Source of the DNA: Imbricaverruca yamaguchii | Lineage: Eukaryota; Arthropoda; Thecostraca; Neoverrucidae | Direction: 5' to 3' | Assembly: GCA_034440575.1 (NCBI GenBank) | Contig: JAOTOL010001555.1 | Span: 1,592,501 to 1,656,500 of the forward strand | Length of the DNA: 64,000 nt | Shown: positions 36,206-47,690 of the stretch, piece after piece | Layout: each line of letters begins with the position of its first letter | Position numbering within the stretch: position 1 is the stretch's first letter | The notes under the pieces: model-generated | Database searches by the model: none | Told to the model about the DNA's origin: nothing | What the model saw: the letters and a program-made list of their open reading frames with translations, nothing else | Position numbers and translations under genes: made by a program

Positions 36206-37104
36206 TCTTAATCTAACTGGTGCATATTTGTGTCTGACACAGTGAATTTCAGGATCAATTATCCTCTGGCTGATGTCAACTAACTGACACTGTCAAGCCT
36301 GGTGCCAACACATACTGAGGATGTTATGTTATGAGAAACTGGCAGAGGATGTTATGTTCTTGAACTGTGATATCAGAGGTGCAGCTTGAATTTGTGATGT
36401 ATCATGATTGGTGAGTTATTAGGTCCATGCTGACCGGAAAACCTTGATTTTTTTGTGATTGTACCCTGAGTAGGCAAGAGCTGAAGCATTGGAATATATA
36501 AAAAGTTACTAATTCAAAAATCAATTGAAATATCATTTTCATACATTATCCAAGTGTCACAACTTTGCAACCAATGTGATATTGGTTTGAATGTGGGTAA
36601 ATTTGCACATCAAGGTATTTCCATTTTTTGATTGAGTAACTACTTAAACTGGGCGCCGCCCACACTGTTTCGCCGGTGAGCTGCGGGATTGGGAAATGTG
36701 TAGAGGGTGCAAGTGTCGACACACCAGGAATGGATAATCTTACGTGATTTTTATATTTGTAGAGGGAAGATTATGGCAGTGTATTTCTTTGTACTATACT
36801 TTTGGTGCATCGGTTGTGTGCATGCTTATGAGCCAATAGTATGTTTCCAGTGGTTTCCAAGCAATTTATTTCATCTTTTGAAAAAGGGAATTTTTTCCCA
36901 TGGAGTATAATGCTCAGAATGACAAACATTCAGGACAAGCCAGTGCTTCCAACAGTAGTCTTGTTAATTTGTGTCATTATATAGTATGTGAGGTGTTCTA
37001 CTGTTTTTTCTATCAGTTGTGTATGTTGTATTTTACGTGACATTGGTATTGTGTGAGGTGTACTAGCCACAATATCACTTGAGTGTATGCATTTCACTTT
37101 GAGT
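36206..37104. other. No recognisable gene, one SINE fragment
   Basis: Apart from the SINE fragment at 36651-36699, the sequence is AT-rich and shows nothing supportable. Confidence 0.4.
36651..36699 (-). mobile_element. SINE family A fragment
   Basis: GGGCGCCGCCCACACTGTTT and CGGGATTGGGAAATGT match the SINE body. The tRNA head and tail are missing, so it is a truncated relic. Confidence 0.75.
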
Positions 37105-37170
37105 ACTTGGGCGCTACATGACCGACGTAGTCGATGCGCCCCTAAACCCCAATAACCAACCAACCACATT
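37105..37170 (+). repeat. Second short repeat family, (AACC)n-tailed 3' end
   Basis: TGGGCGCTACATGACCGACG, TAGTCGATGCGCCCCTAAA and an AATAACCAACCAACCA tail match 45058-45118 and, partly, 36095-36150 and 40272-40325. A GGGCGC block and the GCGCCC block could pair as a stem. It is probably the 3' part of another SINE. Confidence 0.65.
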
Positions 37171-38322
37171 TAGTATTACTATGCTAGTCTTCAAACCAAA
37201 AGGTTGGTAAGGGTAAGTTTCAGTCCCACCTGTTCTTTCACTTTGCTGATGGCCAATCCAAGTGACCAATTTGTCAGTGCACGCTAAAGTCACAAGCATC
37301 ATCACCATGGCAAACTAAAAATGAACATGGTTTGATCACGAAGGTTCGGTTCCAGTGCATCTCATCTTAACCCAATTGTCCTGTTTTCACCGTTCCTGTG
37401 TGCCACTATCCCCACACCAGCCCAAGCAAGGGAATCAAGAAAGTGTACCCGTTCACCTTATCCCTATGTCCATCTCTCTATGTTCCAACCCATGTCCCTA
37501 TGTTGCCACTCTATGCACCATAAAGCCCTAATAACAAACTCTATGTTGCCAGAATCTTTTTCTTTATATGTCATTCTCTTTTGTTAGTTGGAAAATGTTG
37601 GCATCTGTTTCCATCACCTTATGTGTCTCTATGTCGGGGATGCAATTGCTTCCAAAAAAAAAGAGTTAGAAATGTCAATGGAGCATTAAAGTTATACCTT
37701 GTATTGACAGAATGGATCTAAAAGTTCCCATTGCATCCCAACATTTTTAATATATTCCTGGTAATAGTGCTGGTTCATGTGCCTGTGTGCTGTATTTAGT
37801 GTGTATTTAGTACCAGGTGGTTAGAACTGCCATCCAATTTTCAGGCGAGGCTCATTGGCGAGGATCTTGCAGAGATATCAGCAATTGCCGAACTGTTCAT
37901 ATGCTGTGCACATTCCAAGTGCTGGAGGCCTTTCGGCGATGGATCAATCTCGCTGGAATGACCTAGACTGGATGGGTTGGATTCTGCGGACTCTACAGTA
38001 GCGTATATGTGCCTGATCAGCGGCTGAGTATTAATGTATCCATCAAGGCATTGGCCATATTCCCATAGAATATTACCTTAGGGACATCGGTGGATCAAAT
38101 TATGGATCAACAGGTGTGATGGCTCCCCAGGGTCTGGTGTCTTCAGCAATCACCTCTAATCACACCATGACGAGCTTAAGTCAGTGTGGAAAGCCCAGGA
38201 CACCCTCCCAAAGTTTGTGTTTGCTTGTCTGTTTGTGCAAATCACTTTCCGTGCTGGCAGGACTGCTAAGAAGCAGATCAGCAAGTGCCCAACGACTTCT
38301 TGTCATGGCGAGCTAGGCGACT
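37171..38322. other. No recognisable gene
   Basis: A degenerate stretch with recurring CCCTATGTCC/CTCTATGTT motifs at 37440-37560. The region 37850-38300 is weakly protein-like (for example KSVWKAQDTLPKFVFACLFV near 38180) but interrupted by stops. Confidence 0.35.
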
Positions 38323-38881
38323 ATGAACGTGCACACCCGCCGCATCGCAAGCCCACCGCCACGGTTGCCTACACCAACTGCGTCTTCTGGTAATAACATC
38401 GGCGGAACCGCAGCTCACTCAGCATCGCTAGAAGATTTCCGTTGGGTTATTGGTCTGACTGACGTGCACATTGCCCTCCTTCCGCCATCCAACTCGCACC
38501 ACTCTGCCAGAGGATCATTTCCTTATCCCCTCGACGATACTCGATATGGTGTGACATGTTCGGCGCAATCTTTGGGCGCCAAAGCTGTCGCCAATGAGCG
38601 AAACCCATCTCAGCTCACCGATACCGTCCCGGATCATTGCAGGGGTTCGTCGTGTACCGACCTCAAGCTCTCCTGCTTCCTCACCAGTGATCGGTGCCCA
38701 TATGCTCAGAATGCACGGGGTTTGTTCTCCAATGGTCTCGTCCCCGGTGACCCGGAAGTATAGTGGGGGACATGGCGTGTCAGAGACCCCGGTTTCCACT
38801 ACCGTTGCTGCCCATGTGCCATTTTCAGGACCGTCTGCTGGCGATACCGGTAACCTGGCCGACTTGATGGAGATAGCCTAA
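38323..38881 (+). CDS. Hypothetical GC-rich coding-like region, unidentified
   Basis: Two overlapping plus-strand frames, 38323-38763 and 38594-38881, are Ser/Pro/Thr-rich (IAGVRRVPTSSSPASSPVIG in the second). GC content is clearly higher than in the flanks. No catalytic or binding motif is visible. A strong acceptor-like TATATTTTGCAG at 39511-39522 followed by a short frame (PAIEDELNVFEPSLDVAPP, stop) could be a later exon. This may be a low-complexity region of a real gene or simply GC-rich non-coding DNA. Confidence 0.22.
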
Positions 38882-40357
38882 TGCTGGATCATCTGACCGT
38901 GCGGCCTCGCGTGAAAAAAAGGAATTGCTGCCGGCCGAACGGCAGGACCATTGCAGTAATTGGTGCATCGAGACAATAAACGCTAAAGTTGTCTCGCTAA
39001 TGTATTGTGAAGCATTCGTATGCTTCCTAGTGGCGATTGCATTAGAGCATTCATTATGAAATCGTTCGGCTGTTCAATAAAGTAGCCAGCAGTATGGCCG
39101 TAAGCTCACATAAGCTAAATATTTTCAAATGCACTTGTTGAACAAATCGCGCCCCATATTCTCTGAGGGAACCTGGAGACATGCAATGTACGTCAGTTTC
39201 ATCCCAAAATCCCCATTTAGACCCGGCCATGATGTGTGGCGACGAATGTAGCAATGTGTTTAGTTAGAAACCATCAGAAAGGTCCATGCCAATTGCCCAA
39301 TATGTTCAAAAACTGGCGAAGATAAAAACCCGCAAGTGGATGCTGCGTGGCCTCCGCTGACGATGATCAATGATTCATGTGTCGGGACTGTATAGTATTC
39401 GTACCATATAAATTAGCTGCTTTTGGCTTATTGGTCGATTCCTCGTATGTGGTTTTCGATTTAAAAAAAAAATAAGATCTTCGTTGTTGAGTTAGTCATG
39501 TCTGTGTTTCTATATTTTGCAGGTCCACCGGCAATCGAAGATGAACTAAACGTTTTCGAACCTTCGCTGGATGTAGCGCCACCTTAGTACGAAGAACCCA
39601 GAAGACCAGGAGTTTCACCGTTCCTGCTCAGCACCATGTTCATGTAATTACACATGTGCAAAATAGGCCCGCAGTCTCCGCCACACCCGGGCTGTGCGTT
39701 ACCCATTTCAAGTTTATGGAAGCTGTGTATGGTTGTGACATGTGCAAACCCAACATACTTGTCGCGAAACACGTGTCATGGAGGCGGCATGGCATGCATT
39801 CCTGGCGGGAATGATCCGACACGCTAGTGAAGAAGCAGGACAGTCGGTTGGTGTGTCACTATCAGTGTGGTAAGTTTTCGTATATACATCGTGTGTTGCC
39901 AGGCGCGATATGTGGAATTGATAAGAACTCATGTCTGTCTGAATAAACTGAAGAAGAAACTGCAGCTCCCGCTTGCAATGACGCGGGTAGATATGATATA
40001 GTTCATCATGAATGGACATGGGTAGAGTATCCTCTTAGATGGCTGTCAACTATTCTGCCTTTTCTTCGGAATTGTGGTGGTTGCTGTCTACTTACATCGT
40101 GGCATGTTTTCCAGTGCTTGCTAATGGTATTGCCGTATTGCATTGAAGCGAATACAGAAGTCTGCATGCAGTAGCCATGTGGTCAATGTGGCGAACATGT
40201 GCATGATGTGCGTGAATAATTGAATATTGGACTCAATGGCGTACCAAGGAGCGTGCAGATGTTGACCCAGAAATGTTGCTCATGGGCGCAAAATAACATC
40301 GCAATCGACGCGCCCCTAAGCTATAATTCATCATCGTCATCGAGATTCCACTCGCCT
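38882..40357. other. No recognised gene; one repeat tail
   Basis: 40272-40325 carries a diverged copy of the second short repeat family (GGGCGCAAAATAACATCGCA, CGACGCGCCCCTAAGC) with an ATCATCGTCATCG tail. The acceptor-like site near 39522 is described under 38323-38881. The rest is unremarkable. Confidence 0.4.
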
Positions 40358-40430
40358 TCTAATAGTATAATAGTATAATAGTCTAATAGTCCAATAGTCT
40401 AATAGTCTAATAGTCTAATAGTCTAATAGT
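40358..40430. repeat. 9-bp tandem repeat (AATAGTCTA)n followed by a poly-C run
   Basis: About eight units of TCTAATAG or TATAATAG are followed by C10 at 40431-40440. Confidence 0.9.
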
Positions 40431-40852
40431 CCCCCCCCCCATTAAAACGCGCCTGGGCCATTCATATGTCGTCAAATATGAGAGCTGGTAAGTAACATTG
40501 GAAATTTACATCGTTCCATCAGCCCGCGCAGGTAATTAGTGGGAAAATGATGAGGACCCAGGGGCCGATATATTATCCCCGCGCCTTAGCTGCATGCACT
40601 GTAGGCTATTCTATGGCCCCACGACCTCGTGCAAATTCAACGGGCGGCATCGCTGGCATCCTAGGGCAAAAGGTTCCAGTGGCTCGTAACTGATGGATCT
40701 TTACGCCCTATTGCATCGGCAGGAGACCCTAAAATCTGGTCATGGCGGACACAAGCGTGTCCGGAGGGAATGTGAATGTGACGGAAGGCCTAACTAGCGG
40801 CCACAGACCCCACCAGACCATGGGAAAGCACTGAAACTGACAGTCGCAACAG

Positions 40853-41317
40853 TTGGGCTGGATACCCCGCAAGCATGTCGATAGGAGGCTGGTATTCATT
40901 TGGCAAGTAGGAGGTTCCGTTCCCAATTACAACGGCAGAGCTCTTACAACCCAAAAAGGAGTCCCGAATGACAAGGATTTGGTCATGGACACCTCTGGAA
41001 TCCAACATATTTTTGACTGTCCGGAAATGCCGCATAATCTATGCCTGGCAGTCCTAAATTTCTTACGGCAGGTTTCAATTGGCAAGACCCCAGTAGTGCA
41101 ACCAAGAGTCCATATCAAGTGGAGGGAAATTGTCCCCTTTTGGCTAGAGCGGATCCAGCATGTTGAAATGTCAAAATATCTCACGGAAAGGATCGAAAGG
41201 CGCAAGAGAAGCTTCGCGGTCTTTGGGCCTAAAACGTCTGTTTCACAAAATTTAACTATCACATTTCAGACAAAAAAGGCGTCCCGACAGTCTACTCCAT
41301 TTACTCCCCCTCAATGA
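40853..41317 (+). CDS. Hypothetical ORF, 154 codons, unidentified
   Basis: An uninterrupted frame with plausible composition, such as SGIQHIFDCPEMPHNLCLAV and VHIKWREIVPFWLERIQHV, ending at TGA. Upstream in another frame is a Cys/His-rich stretch (CMHCRLFYGPTTSC near 40600), which might be a decayed part of the same element. I see no splice sites, promoter or known family. Confidence 0.25.
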   Translation: MGWIPRKHVDRRLVFIWQVGGSVPNYNGRALTTQKGVPNDKDLVMDTSGIQHIFDCPEMPHNLCLAVLNFLRQVSIGKTPVVQPRVHIKWREIVPFWLERIQHVEMSKYLTERIERRKRSFAVFGPKTSVSQNLTITFQTKKASRQSTPFTPPQ

Positions 41318-42637
41318 ATATCCCGCTGAAGATGTTTCTCAGAGGAAATGTGCTCCCTCCCCCGACGATAATTCCTCGATCCGCCCCTGATTGCAACGCC
41401 GCAGGTTCTACCTATACGCGAGGCAAGGTAGGTCCTTCACTTCATCTCCACACCATCCCTAGCAAGATGTATCCATCCTGACACCGCCATCGTCGGTCAA
41501 ATTTCCCGACGCTATTCAGTTCTGTTATGCTTCTTTATACTGCCAATCCAATCTCCCTGACACCATGCTGTTTTATGTACTTTTGAGGGGGAAGCCCTTA
41601 TGTTGGTCCCCCAGTAATGCAAACCTTTATATGGAGTTTGCCCCCGAATCAACTTGGCTCGTCCATTGCTTTCATGCATTGCACCTTCCTCCCAATAACC
41701 TTCAGATACCGAAGCCCGTTGTTGTCCAGCTTTATGCTAATAACACCACCATACCCGTACCATCGTTCTAATGACATCCTCCTGACATCACCGGCTTCAC
41801 CGTATGTCTGCGTGACACCGCCGCCCCATACTACATGATGAGCTGTCATAAGTTCTGATTACTTCGCCCGTCCCGTCCTGAGTCGAACTCCTCGACCGCC
41901 ATGCATTACTCACATATACTGCGCGGGTGAACCTGGCGAGACGATGCTCATGGGGACCCCTTCCAAAACACCGCGGACTCTGGGCAAAATGATCGGTTGA
42001 AAGGTAATTTGAAGGGCATATGAAGGTGAAGAAGGTAATTTGGAGGCAGAGACAGAGACATTTGAAGGTAATTTGGAGGGCCGTGGGGGATCTATTCACT
42101 CGGGGATCAAAAGGAGGATTAACTAGGTCTCCCCCTCCTAGGGGCCAATTTTTGTTGAAATTGCGCGCTAAAATGTCATTTTAACAAAATCTAAGAACAT
42201 ATGATGACATAAATATTAGGTCAGAGACTGAACTACTTTAGGTGTTCTGATATGACTTATTTCGAAATGGGAGAAACGTTTTTAATTCCTTCAAGCCCAG
42301 CTGTTGGATCTCTCCCTGGATTAGTTGCATGTGATCCCATGCTAACGCTCAAATTATTTGGGGGGACTTTCAGGGTACTCAACACCTTCCCAAAAAGTCC
42401 GCAAAGTCGCACACCTGCCTGTACACATCACGATAATCTGAGTTGATTTGCACAGGCAGTGCCACCAGTTTAAATCAACTGCAAGTGTTTTTACACCAAA
42501 CGGCACTTCATTTCTATTCACGATGCATCGTCATTTACCCAGTATAGCATGTCTGTGTAAATAACGATAGATCTTAGTCGATATACACAGGCAGCGCTCC
42601 CTGCTTAAATCGACTCATTAGTAGCTTTGTATCAGGC
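41318..42637. other. No recognisable gene; weak CTGACACC-type periodicity
   Basis: From 41450 to 41830, CTGACACCG/CTGACATCACC motifs recur irregularly, suggesting a degenerate array. At 42000-42090 a GGTAATTTG(G/A)AGG motif occurs several times. No gene is supported. Confidence 0.4.
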
Positions 42638-42992
42638 AAATTCAGTGTCAATATCCTATGGGTTATTTCTCAAACATCTGGAAAAAACACATGGAAAGAA
42701 GAGATTGTCAACCAACATGCTTACGATTCCAAGAGATGAAAATGCATATAAGACCTGGTTGACAGAGTCAAAAAGAGCTGATGGAGTTCATCCAACCAAC
42801 TCATTCATTTGTTCAAAACACTTTACCTCTGATGATTATATCCTGGCTACAGATGCAGCTGAAGCTAATGTCACAGTGTCAACACCTGCCTCTCCTGGTG
42901 TCATTCCATGAATTAGCTTGCCTCTCAGATCTGTATGGTATGGAGTGTTGAATCATGCTTGTCTGGTATGATTGCTGTATTTTGAAGCATGT
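42638..42992 (+). pseudogene. THAP-domain fragment, copy 1
   Basis: The frame 42627-42911 encodes the second half of a THAP-like zinc finger: ENAYKTWLTESKR with the conserved Trp, then ICSKHFTSDDYI, whose C-x2-H supplies the last two zinc ligands, followed by an Ala/Thr-rich tail. The N-terminal C-x2-4-C half is missing, so it is truncated. THAP fingers bind DNA and are typical of P-element-type transposases and host proteins derived from them. A second copy lies at 53334-53685. Both abut a LINE 3' tail at the same point. Confidence 0.65.
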
Positions 42993-44145
42993 TAGACATA
43001 AAGACACAAAAGACCAGTGCGACTATGGGCCACAAAGGCCCATCTTGGTTGTGTAGGGAAGTTTTGCTCCCCAGAGCTTTATCAGGCATTTCCCTCTTTG
43101 TCTGACGTAAACTTCTAGAGGCACGTGAAATAGTCTACAGGACCTCGACGTTCGCGATTTTGTGAACCCAGTTATAATGTCCATAACTCTGAATCTCCAT
43201 CTCAGAGCTCTGAGCCGTCTCACACATATCTGCATCCAGGTCTTCATATATACTCAGTATGATATCTCAATCTCTTGTTAGCAACGTTCACACACAATCT
43301 CCAACTTGTACACAGATCGATCTTCAAACATACTACTCCCATCTTACAAGCTTGCATCTCGACAGTTACACAGTGGTTTCAAACAGTTAGTACCAGACAT
43401 ACCTGCAGTAGTCAGCCCGGGGCGGCTGACCACAGCCAACCGCCCAGCGGCGTCCACGCAGAGTGAGCGAGAGAGAGAGTCAGGTGAGGTCCAAAAAGAG
43501 AGCGATCCGTCTCGCTCGGCGGCTATATAGCTTCTCAGGGCAACCGCCCTTGGCCACACGTCAGGAGACACGTCATCGTCACGCGGCTCTGAACTAACCA
43601 GAGCAATGCCCGGACTCGATGCACTACAGCAGATTGTCAGACTGTCTGCATCAGACATTCCGTCAGCTCAGACACCTCTGAGCCTCGGCCCCGGTCGGCC
43701 GACTCTACGACTGGCGACAGACACATTAACCCAAAACATGTTTACGTAAGCCGAAACCGCGCTGCCACAGGCAGCCGGTAGTTCGTGGCGCTATGGCCTA
43801 GAACAAGCTGTCACATCATCATACACCCATGACGGCCACATCCGACCGTCAGACACTGACACGTCAACTTCCGTCAGACATCAGAGACAGCGGCGTCCGC
43901 GGCGGTCGACGGCGCCGGGGTTACCTGATCAGAGGGGAGGGGTCACAATAGACACTGGCCTCGACAGCCCGGCTGGCGGTGATTGCCGAGTTAGCAGCGA
44001 CGACGACTTCCGTCGCGGTACCTGCCGCTACATGAACGGGGGGATTTCTGTGTTCCAAGTGTCCCGCACAGGAAGCTTTTCTACAGTTGCAATCTGAACA
44101 CTCAACTAGTTGCCCGCCAAATCTGTCGATCAGCCCAGTGGCGTC
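42993..44145 (-). mobile_element. CR1/L2-like LINE 3' tail, split by a solo LTR
   Basis: The LINE tail and 3' UTR read on the minus strand at 42993-43051 (AGACATAAAGACACAAAAG and GGGCC blocks) and resume at 44086-44145 (GTTGCAATCTGAACACTCAA to GTCGATCAGCCC). In intact copies such as 53691-53815 these two parts are adjacent. Confidence 0.88.
43052..44085 (+). mobile_element. Solo LTR, 1034 bp, with 4-bp target duplication
   Basis: The insert begins TGTAGGGAAG and ends CTTTTCTACA. These are imperfect inverted ends (8 of 10) with the canonical TG...CA. GTTG is duplicated at 43048-43051 and 44086-44089, and removing the insert restores the LINE sequence. A TATATA box in a GC-rich setting at 43524-43529 fits an LTR promoter on the plus strand, which sets the strand call. 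There is no internal region or second LTR, so it is the remnant of recombination between two LTRs. GC-rich DNA from 43390 to 44050 sets it apart from its surroundings. Confidence 0.8.
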
Positions 44146-45057
44146 GCCACGAAATTCTTCTAGGGGGGCAAGATCGAAAGGGGGCTTCATGTTTCCCAAA
44201 AAGGGGCCTTCAGTTTGTTAGGGCCTCCTATTGTTTTAGGCCCTTAGTATGGCTCGGGAATGGGAAACATTATTTGATATTAATGTACTGTTTGTTCTTG
44301 GCATGGTGCATTATTTACTCAACACGCAAAAGCAATTATCTTTTTCTTCGCTGAAAACTGGGACATACCAAGGTATAAATAAGTAATATGGGGATAAACA
44401 CATAAGTGTCGAAACCCACCAACGACTCATTGGTTTTTCGAACAGAAGAATCTTCCCGCTGACCTCTAGATTGCAGCGAGGCTGATGCTAAGCATATCTT
44501 TCAGATATCCCCCATTGATCAACCCACCGTTATGTCCTCCAAGAAGAGCTAAATATAGCTAGATTCATCACTATTGTTATTTATTACCACCAGCGTGATG
44601 CCCTAAGCAAAGCTTAAGCGATCATTTTTCAGTCCAAGGACGATAATTTCGCGAAGGTGACAAGAAGTGGGTTACATTTGTTTTCTGATCAGAATCTTAG
44701 GAATTTGCGAATTTTTCTAACATTTGGTGATGGGTGCAAGGCACCTGTCAAACAAGTTAAAATTACAAATTCTTCGCGAATAAATTCACGCGCCTGGGAT
44801 TTCGACCACAATTTTGTTAAAGGGAACCTATCGAAATAAAATGATTAGTGATCAACTAGATTCTCCTGTGGAGGGGCCTCATCTACCTATATCTTTCCTG
44901 ATTCGTTGGATTTCAACCCTAACTCCCCCACCCAATTCTACGCTTTATGTTGGTATCCCTTGATAAATCAAATCACACTGCTGAAATTACACCCATACCA
45001 CAACAACCGGAACGGTATCAGTAAATGTCAAGCTGGAGCCCTCCAAAAAAGGAGGGA
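44146..45057. other. No recognisable gene
   Basis: AT-rich, unstructured, with short ORFs only. Confidence 0.45.
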
Positions 45058-45118
45058 ATGGGCGTTGTATGACCAACGCAGTCGATGCGCCCGAAAGCCC
45101 AAATAACCAACCAACCAA
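45058..45118 (+). repeat. Second short repeat family, (AACC)n-tailed copy
   Basis: TGGGCGTTGTATGACCAACG, CAGTCGATGCGCCCGAAAGC and (AACC)n match 37105-37170. It sits exactly at the outer edge of the inverted duplication. Confidence 0.65.
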
Positions 45119-45720
45119 CCAAAAAAGGAAAAATTCCCAAAAAAGTCAATGTCAGGGTCGGTAAAATGGCTCTGGAGCGCAGAACATACAAATTTTGTAC
45201 GACGCCGAAAAAATACCGAATCTCGAAAAATCAAGATGGGATACAAATACCTAGCGCCAGGGTCTCCAATTGTGGGGCCGGAATTCGGACATTTGAGACA
45301 TTAAGGAAAAAACCCAGAAAAGATCCACAAAAATAACATTGAGCCCAGAAAACTAGCGTTGGGTAACCGGAACCATGCGCCTGGGAGCGATAAGTCAGGC
45401 TGGAACACAGAACAATCGCACCAAAGCCCCAAAACCGAACGGCCACAAATGTGCGTTAAAAGCCCCAAGTAAACAGCGGAACCCCAAGAGCACACCGGGG
45501 CCTAAAATACAACTGACGCTCTAAAGCACACCATCTCTCAAAAAGCGACAGGGCCTCAAAACATGCGTTGCAGCCCACAATAAACATACATGGAGCTCTA
45601 AAAAAAATACACTGGAGGCCCTTAAGGAACGCATGGACCATGCTAACTTGATGCACTTTCGAAAACGCCCGGACACGTAAAAATATCCTCGGTGCATAAA
45701 AAGCAAAAAAAAAACATAAA
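45119..45720 (-). repeat. Left arm of a diverged inverted duplication
   Basis: Read on the minus strand, this arm aligns collinearly with 46120-46720 on the plus strand. Shared translated strings illustrate it: VRFWGFGAIVL against VRFCGFGAVLL, and QAHGSGYPTLVF against QARGSGDPTPVF, plus the DNA block GCTCCAGAGCCATTTT in both. The content is degenerate GCCCC/TTTTGG-type repeat DNA and is not believed to be coding. Confidence 0.7.
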
Positions 45721-46119
45721 ACGAGCGGGAGAAAATGTAGTAAACCCTTAACTTGAATTTAAAATATATTACCCGTCACATTGAAATATAAATTCCCAAT
45801 TTCAGGCATTCCAGTTCATATCACCCGGCCGTCACGACGCCAACATCCGTGCACGTGCACACTCATCTTGCACATTCGCCGCCTTCGCCACACTTCGTGG
45901 GATGCTACGGTTTCTGCTTGGCCTTCTGCCTTTTGGTCATTACTGCTACATGATAGACTTGCGCTATATTTGACGCGCCGGAATGCTCAGTACGGGCGTT
46001 CGCTGGGAATAGTCGAGTAATTAAATCCGATCATTAATTCCCTACCTCCCACGTTTTCTGGTAGTTATGAAATCCAGATTCAGCTCAGCTTTGATGCACC
46101 TGATATCTTTGCTGCTATC
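45721..46119. other. Spacer between inverted arms
   Basis: About 400 bp without a recognisable gene. It lacks the degenerate CCCAGCGCGATTTT-type motif of the arms. Confidence 0.45.
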
Positions 46120-46720
46120 CTCCCAGAATGGCTGTCGAACCGAGGCCCTTCCTCAGTGTTCTTTGTTAGACCCAATGCGCCTTTTTGCGCTGTGTTCTAA
46201 TGCATTTTTGAAACACCTCGTTTTAGTGTGTTGCTTTTTTTGGCACCGATAATTTTTTATCGGCCGTTGTTTTGCCGACAATACAACGGCCGAGGGCCGT
46301 TGTATTGTCGGCCCCCATTGTGCTCTCAGGTTCCTGTTGTGTTTATTCGGGGGTTTGGACGCACATTTGCTGTGCTCCAGTACGATTTTGTGGCTTCGGT
46401 GCGGTGCTTCTTAGTCCCAGCGCGATTTATTGCGCCCAGGCGCGTGGTTCCGGGGACCCAACTCCAGTGTTCTGTTATGCTCGTGATTTTCGTGGATTTT
46501 TTCTCTTTTTTTTGTAAAGTCCGAATCCCGGCCTTATTTCTCGACTCCCAAGCGCCACGTTTTTTCATCTCACCTCGATTTGTCAAAATACGGTATGTTT
46601 TCCAGTGCCATATGCAATTTGTGAAGGCATCTGGTAGCATGTTCGGTGCTCCAGAGCCATTTTCTTGAACCGGACATTTATTTTGTTGAATCCATTCTTA
46701 TTTTGGAAAGCTCCAGCTTG
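46120..46720 (+). repeat. Right arm of a diverged inverted duplication
   Basis: Counterpart of 45119-45720. It contains recurring CCCAGCGCGATTT, TGCTCCAGTACGATTTTGTGG and similar motifs, about 25-35 bp apart. Confidence 0.7.
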
Positions 46721-47690
46721 ATTTTTTTCGGATGCCGATTCGGTTTTTCTGGTCACGCTGTTCTTACGTGTGGGCCTAGATTCAAATTTTGTGAGCTTCG
46801 ACGGGACTACCGATGGGAATTATGGGTCTCGAGCGCGATACTTTGGGGGACAGATTCGAGTTTGTGGGAAGCGTTGTACCTAGCTGTTACCCAACGCGAT
46901 TTTGGCGGTTCCTATTGCAAGTTTTCGAGCCTCGGAACGAATTTTCAGGGGCCCGAGGTACTTATTTGGAGACCACTGCGCGAATTCTGGTGGACCGACC
47001 CGAATTTTGGTGGCCCCAGCGCGAGTTTTGGAGCCCCGGCACGATTCTTGGGAGCTTATGCCTCTCAGGATAGAGGGGAAATTTGCCCTTTGATATGCTA
47101 CTGCGGCCACTGAAGGAGTATGTTTTTGTCCCAGAGTCACATTCCGGTGAAGAATTGGTTTTTGAAGCAGCTGCAACTTTTGGGACTCGATGCGCCCTTC
47201 CAGGCCTCTAGGGTGATTTTCAATGGCTGCGACGCGATTTTTATATATAGTCTAATGTGATCTCTTGGGCCCCGACGTCATTTGCTTGGATCCATAGCGC
47301 GAGCTTTAGCTGCTTCGACACTTTTTTGGGGGTCTTTTAGGTTTCTTGGTGTGATTGTTGTGCCCCAGAGTTGGAGTGTTTTTGTATTCTTTTTGTGCGC
47401 TTTTGTGCATGTTATTCAGAGTTGGACCAATGTCAGGTGTGTTTTTTGTTGCTCCAGCGTCACTTGTTTTGGTCCCAATGAGACTGTTGTGGAATGGTAC
47501 GACTTGTGCCACTAGATTGATTTTCATGGTCCGGTCGTACATTTTTGGTACACCCAGGCTCAGTGTGATTTTTAGGGGCCCGGCCGAATTTCTCGTGTCC
47601 ATGTCGTAATCTTGAAACATCCCGAGACGACTTTTTCCATTTCTTAGGGGTTTCTTGTAAACCATAGGCCTCATCTCGCGCCATAAGTAT
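46721..47690 (+). repeat. Degenerate GCGCGATTTTGG-type array
   Basis: It extends the right arm. Motifs such as CCCAGCGCGAGTTTTGG, CCACTGCGCGAATTCTGG, CCCGGCACGATTCTTGG and CCCGACGTCATTTGCTTGG recur every 25-35 bp with heavy divergence. Long overlapping ORFs on both strands reflect the repeat and show no protein family. Confidence 0.65.
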
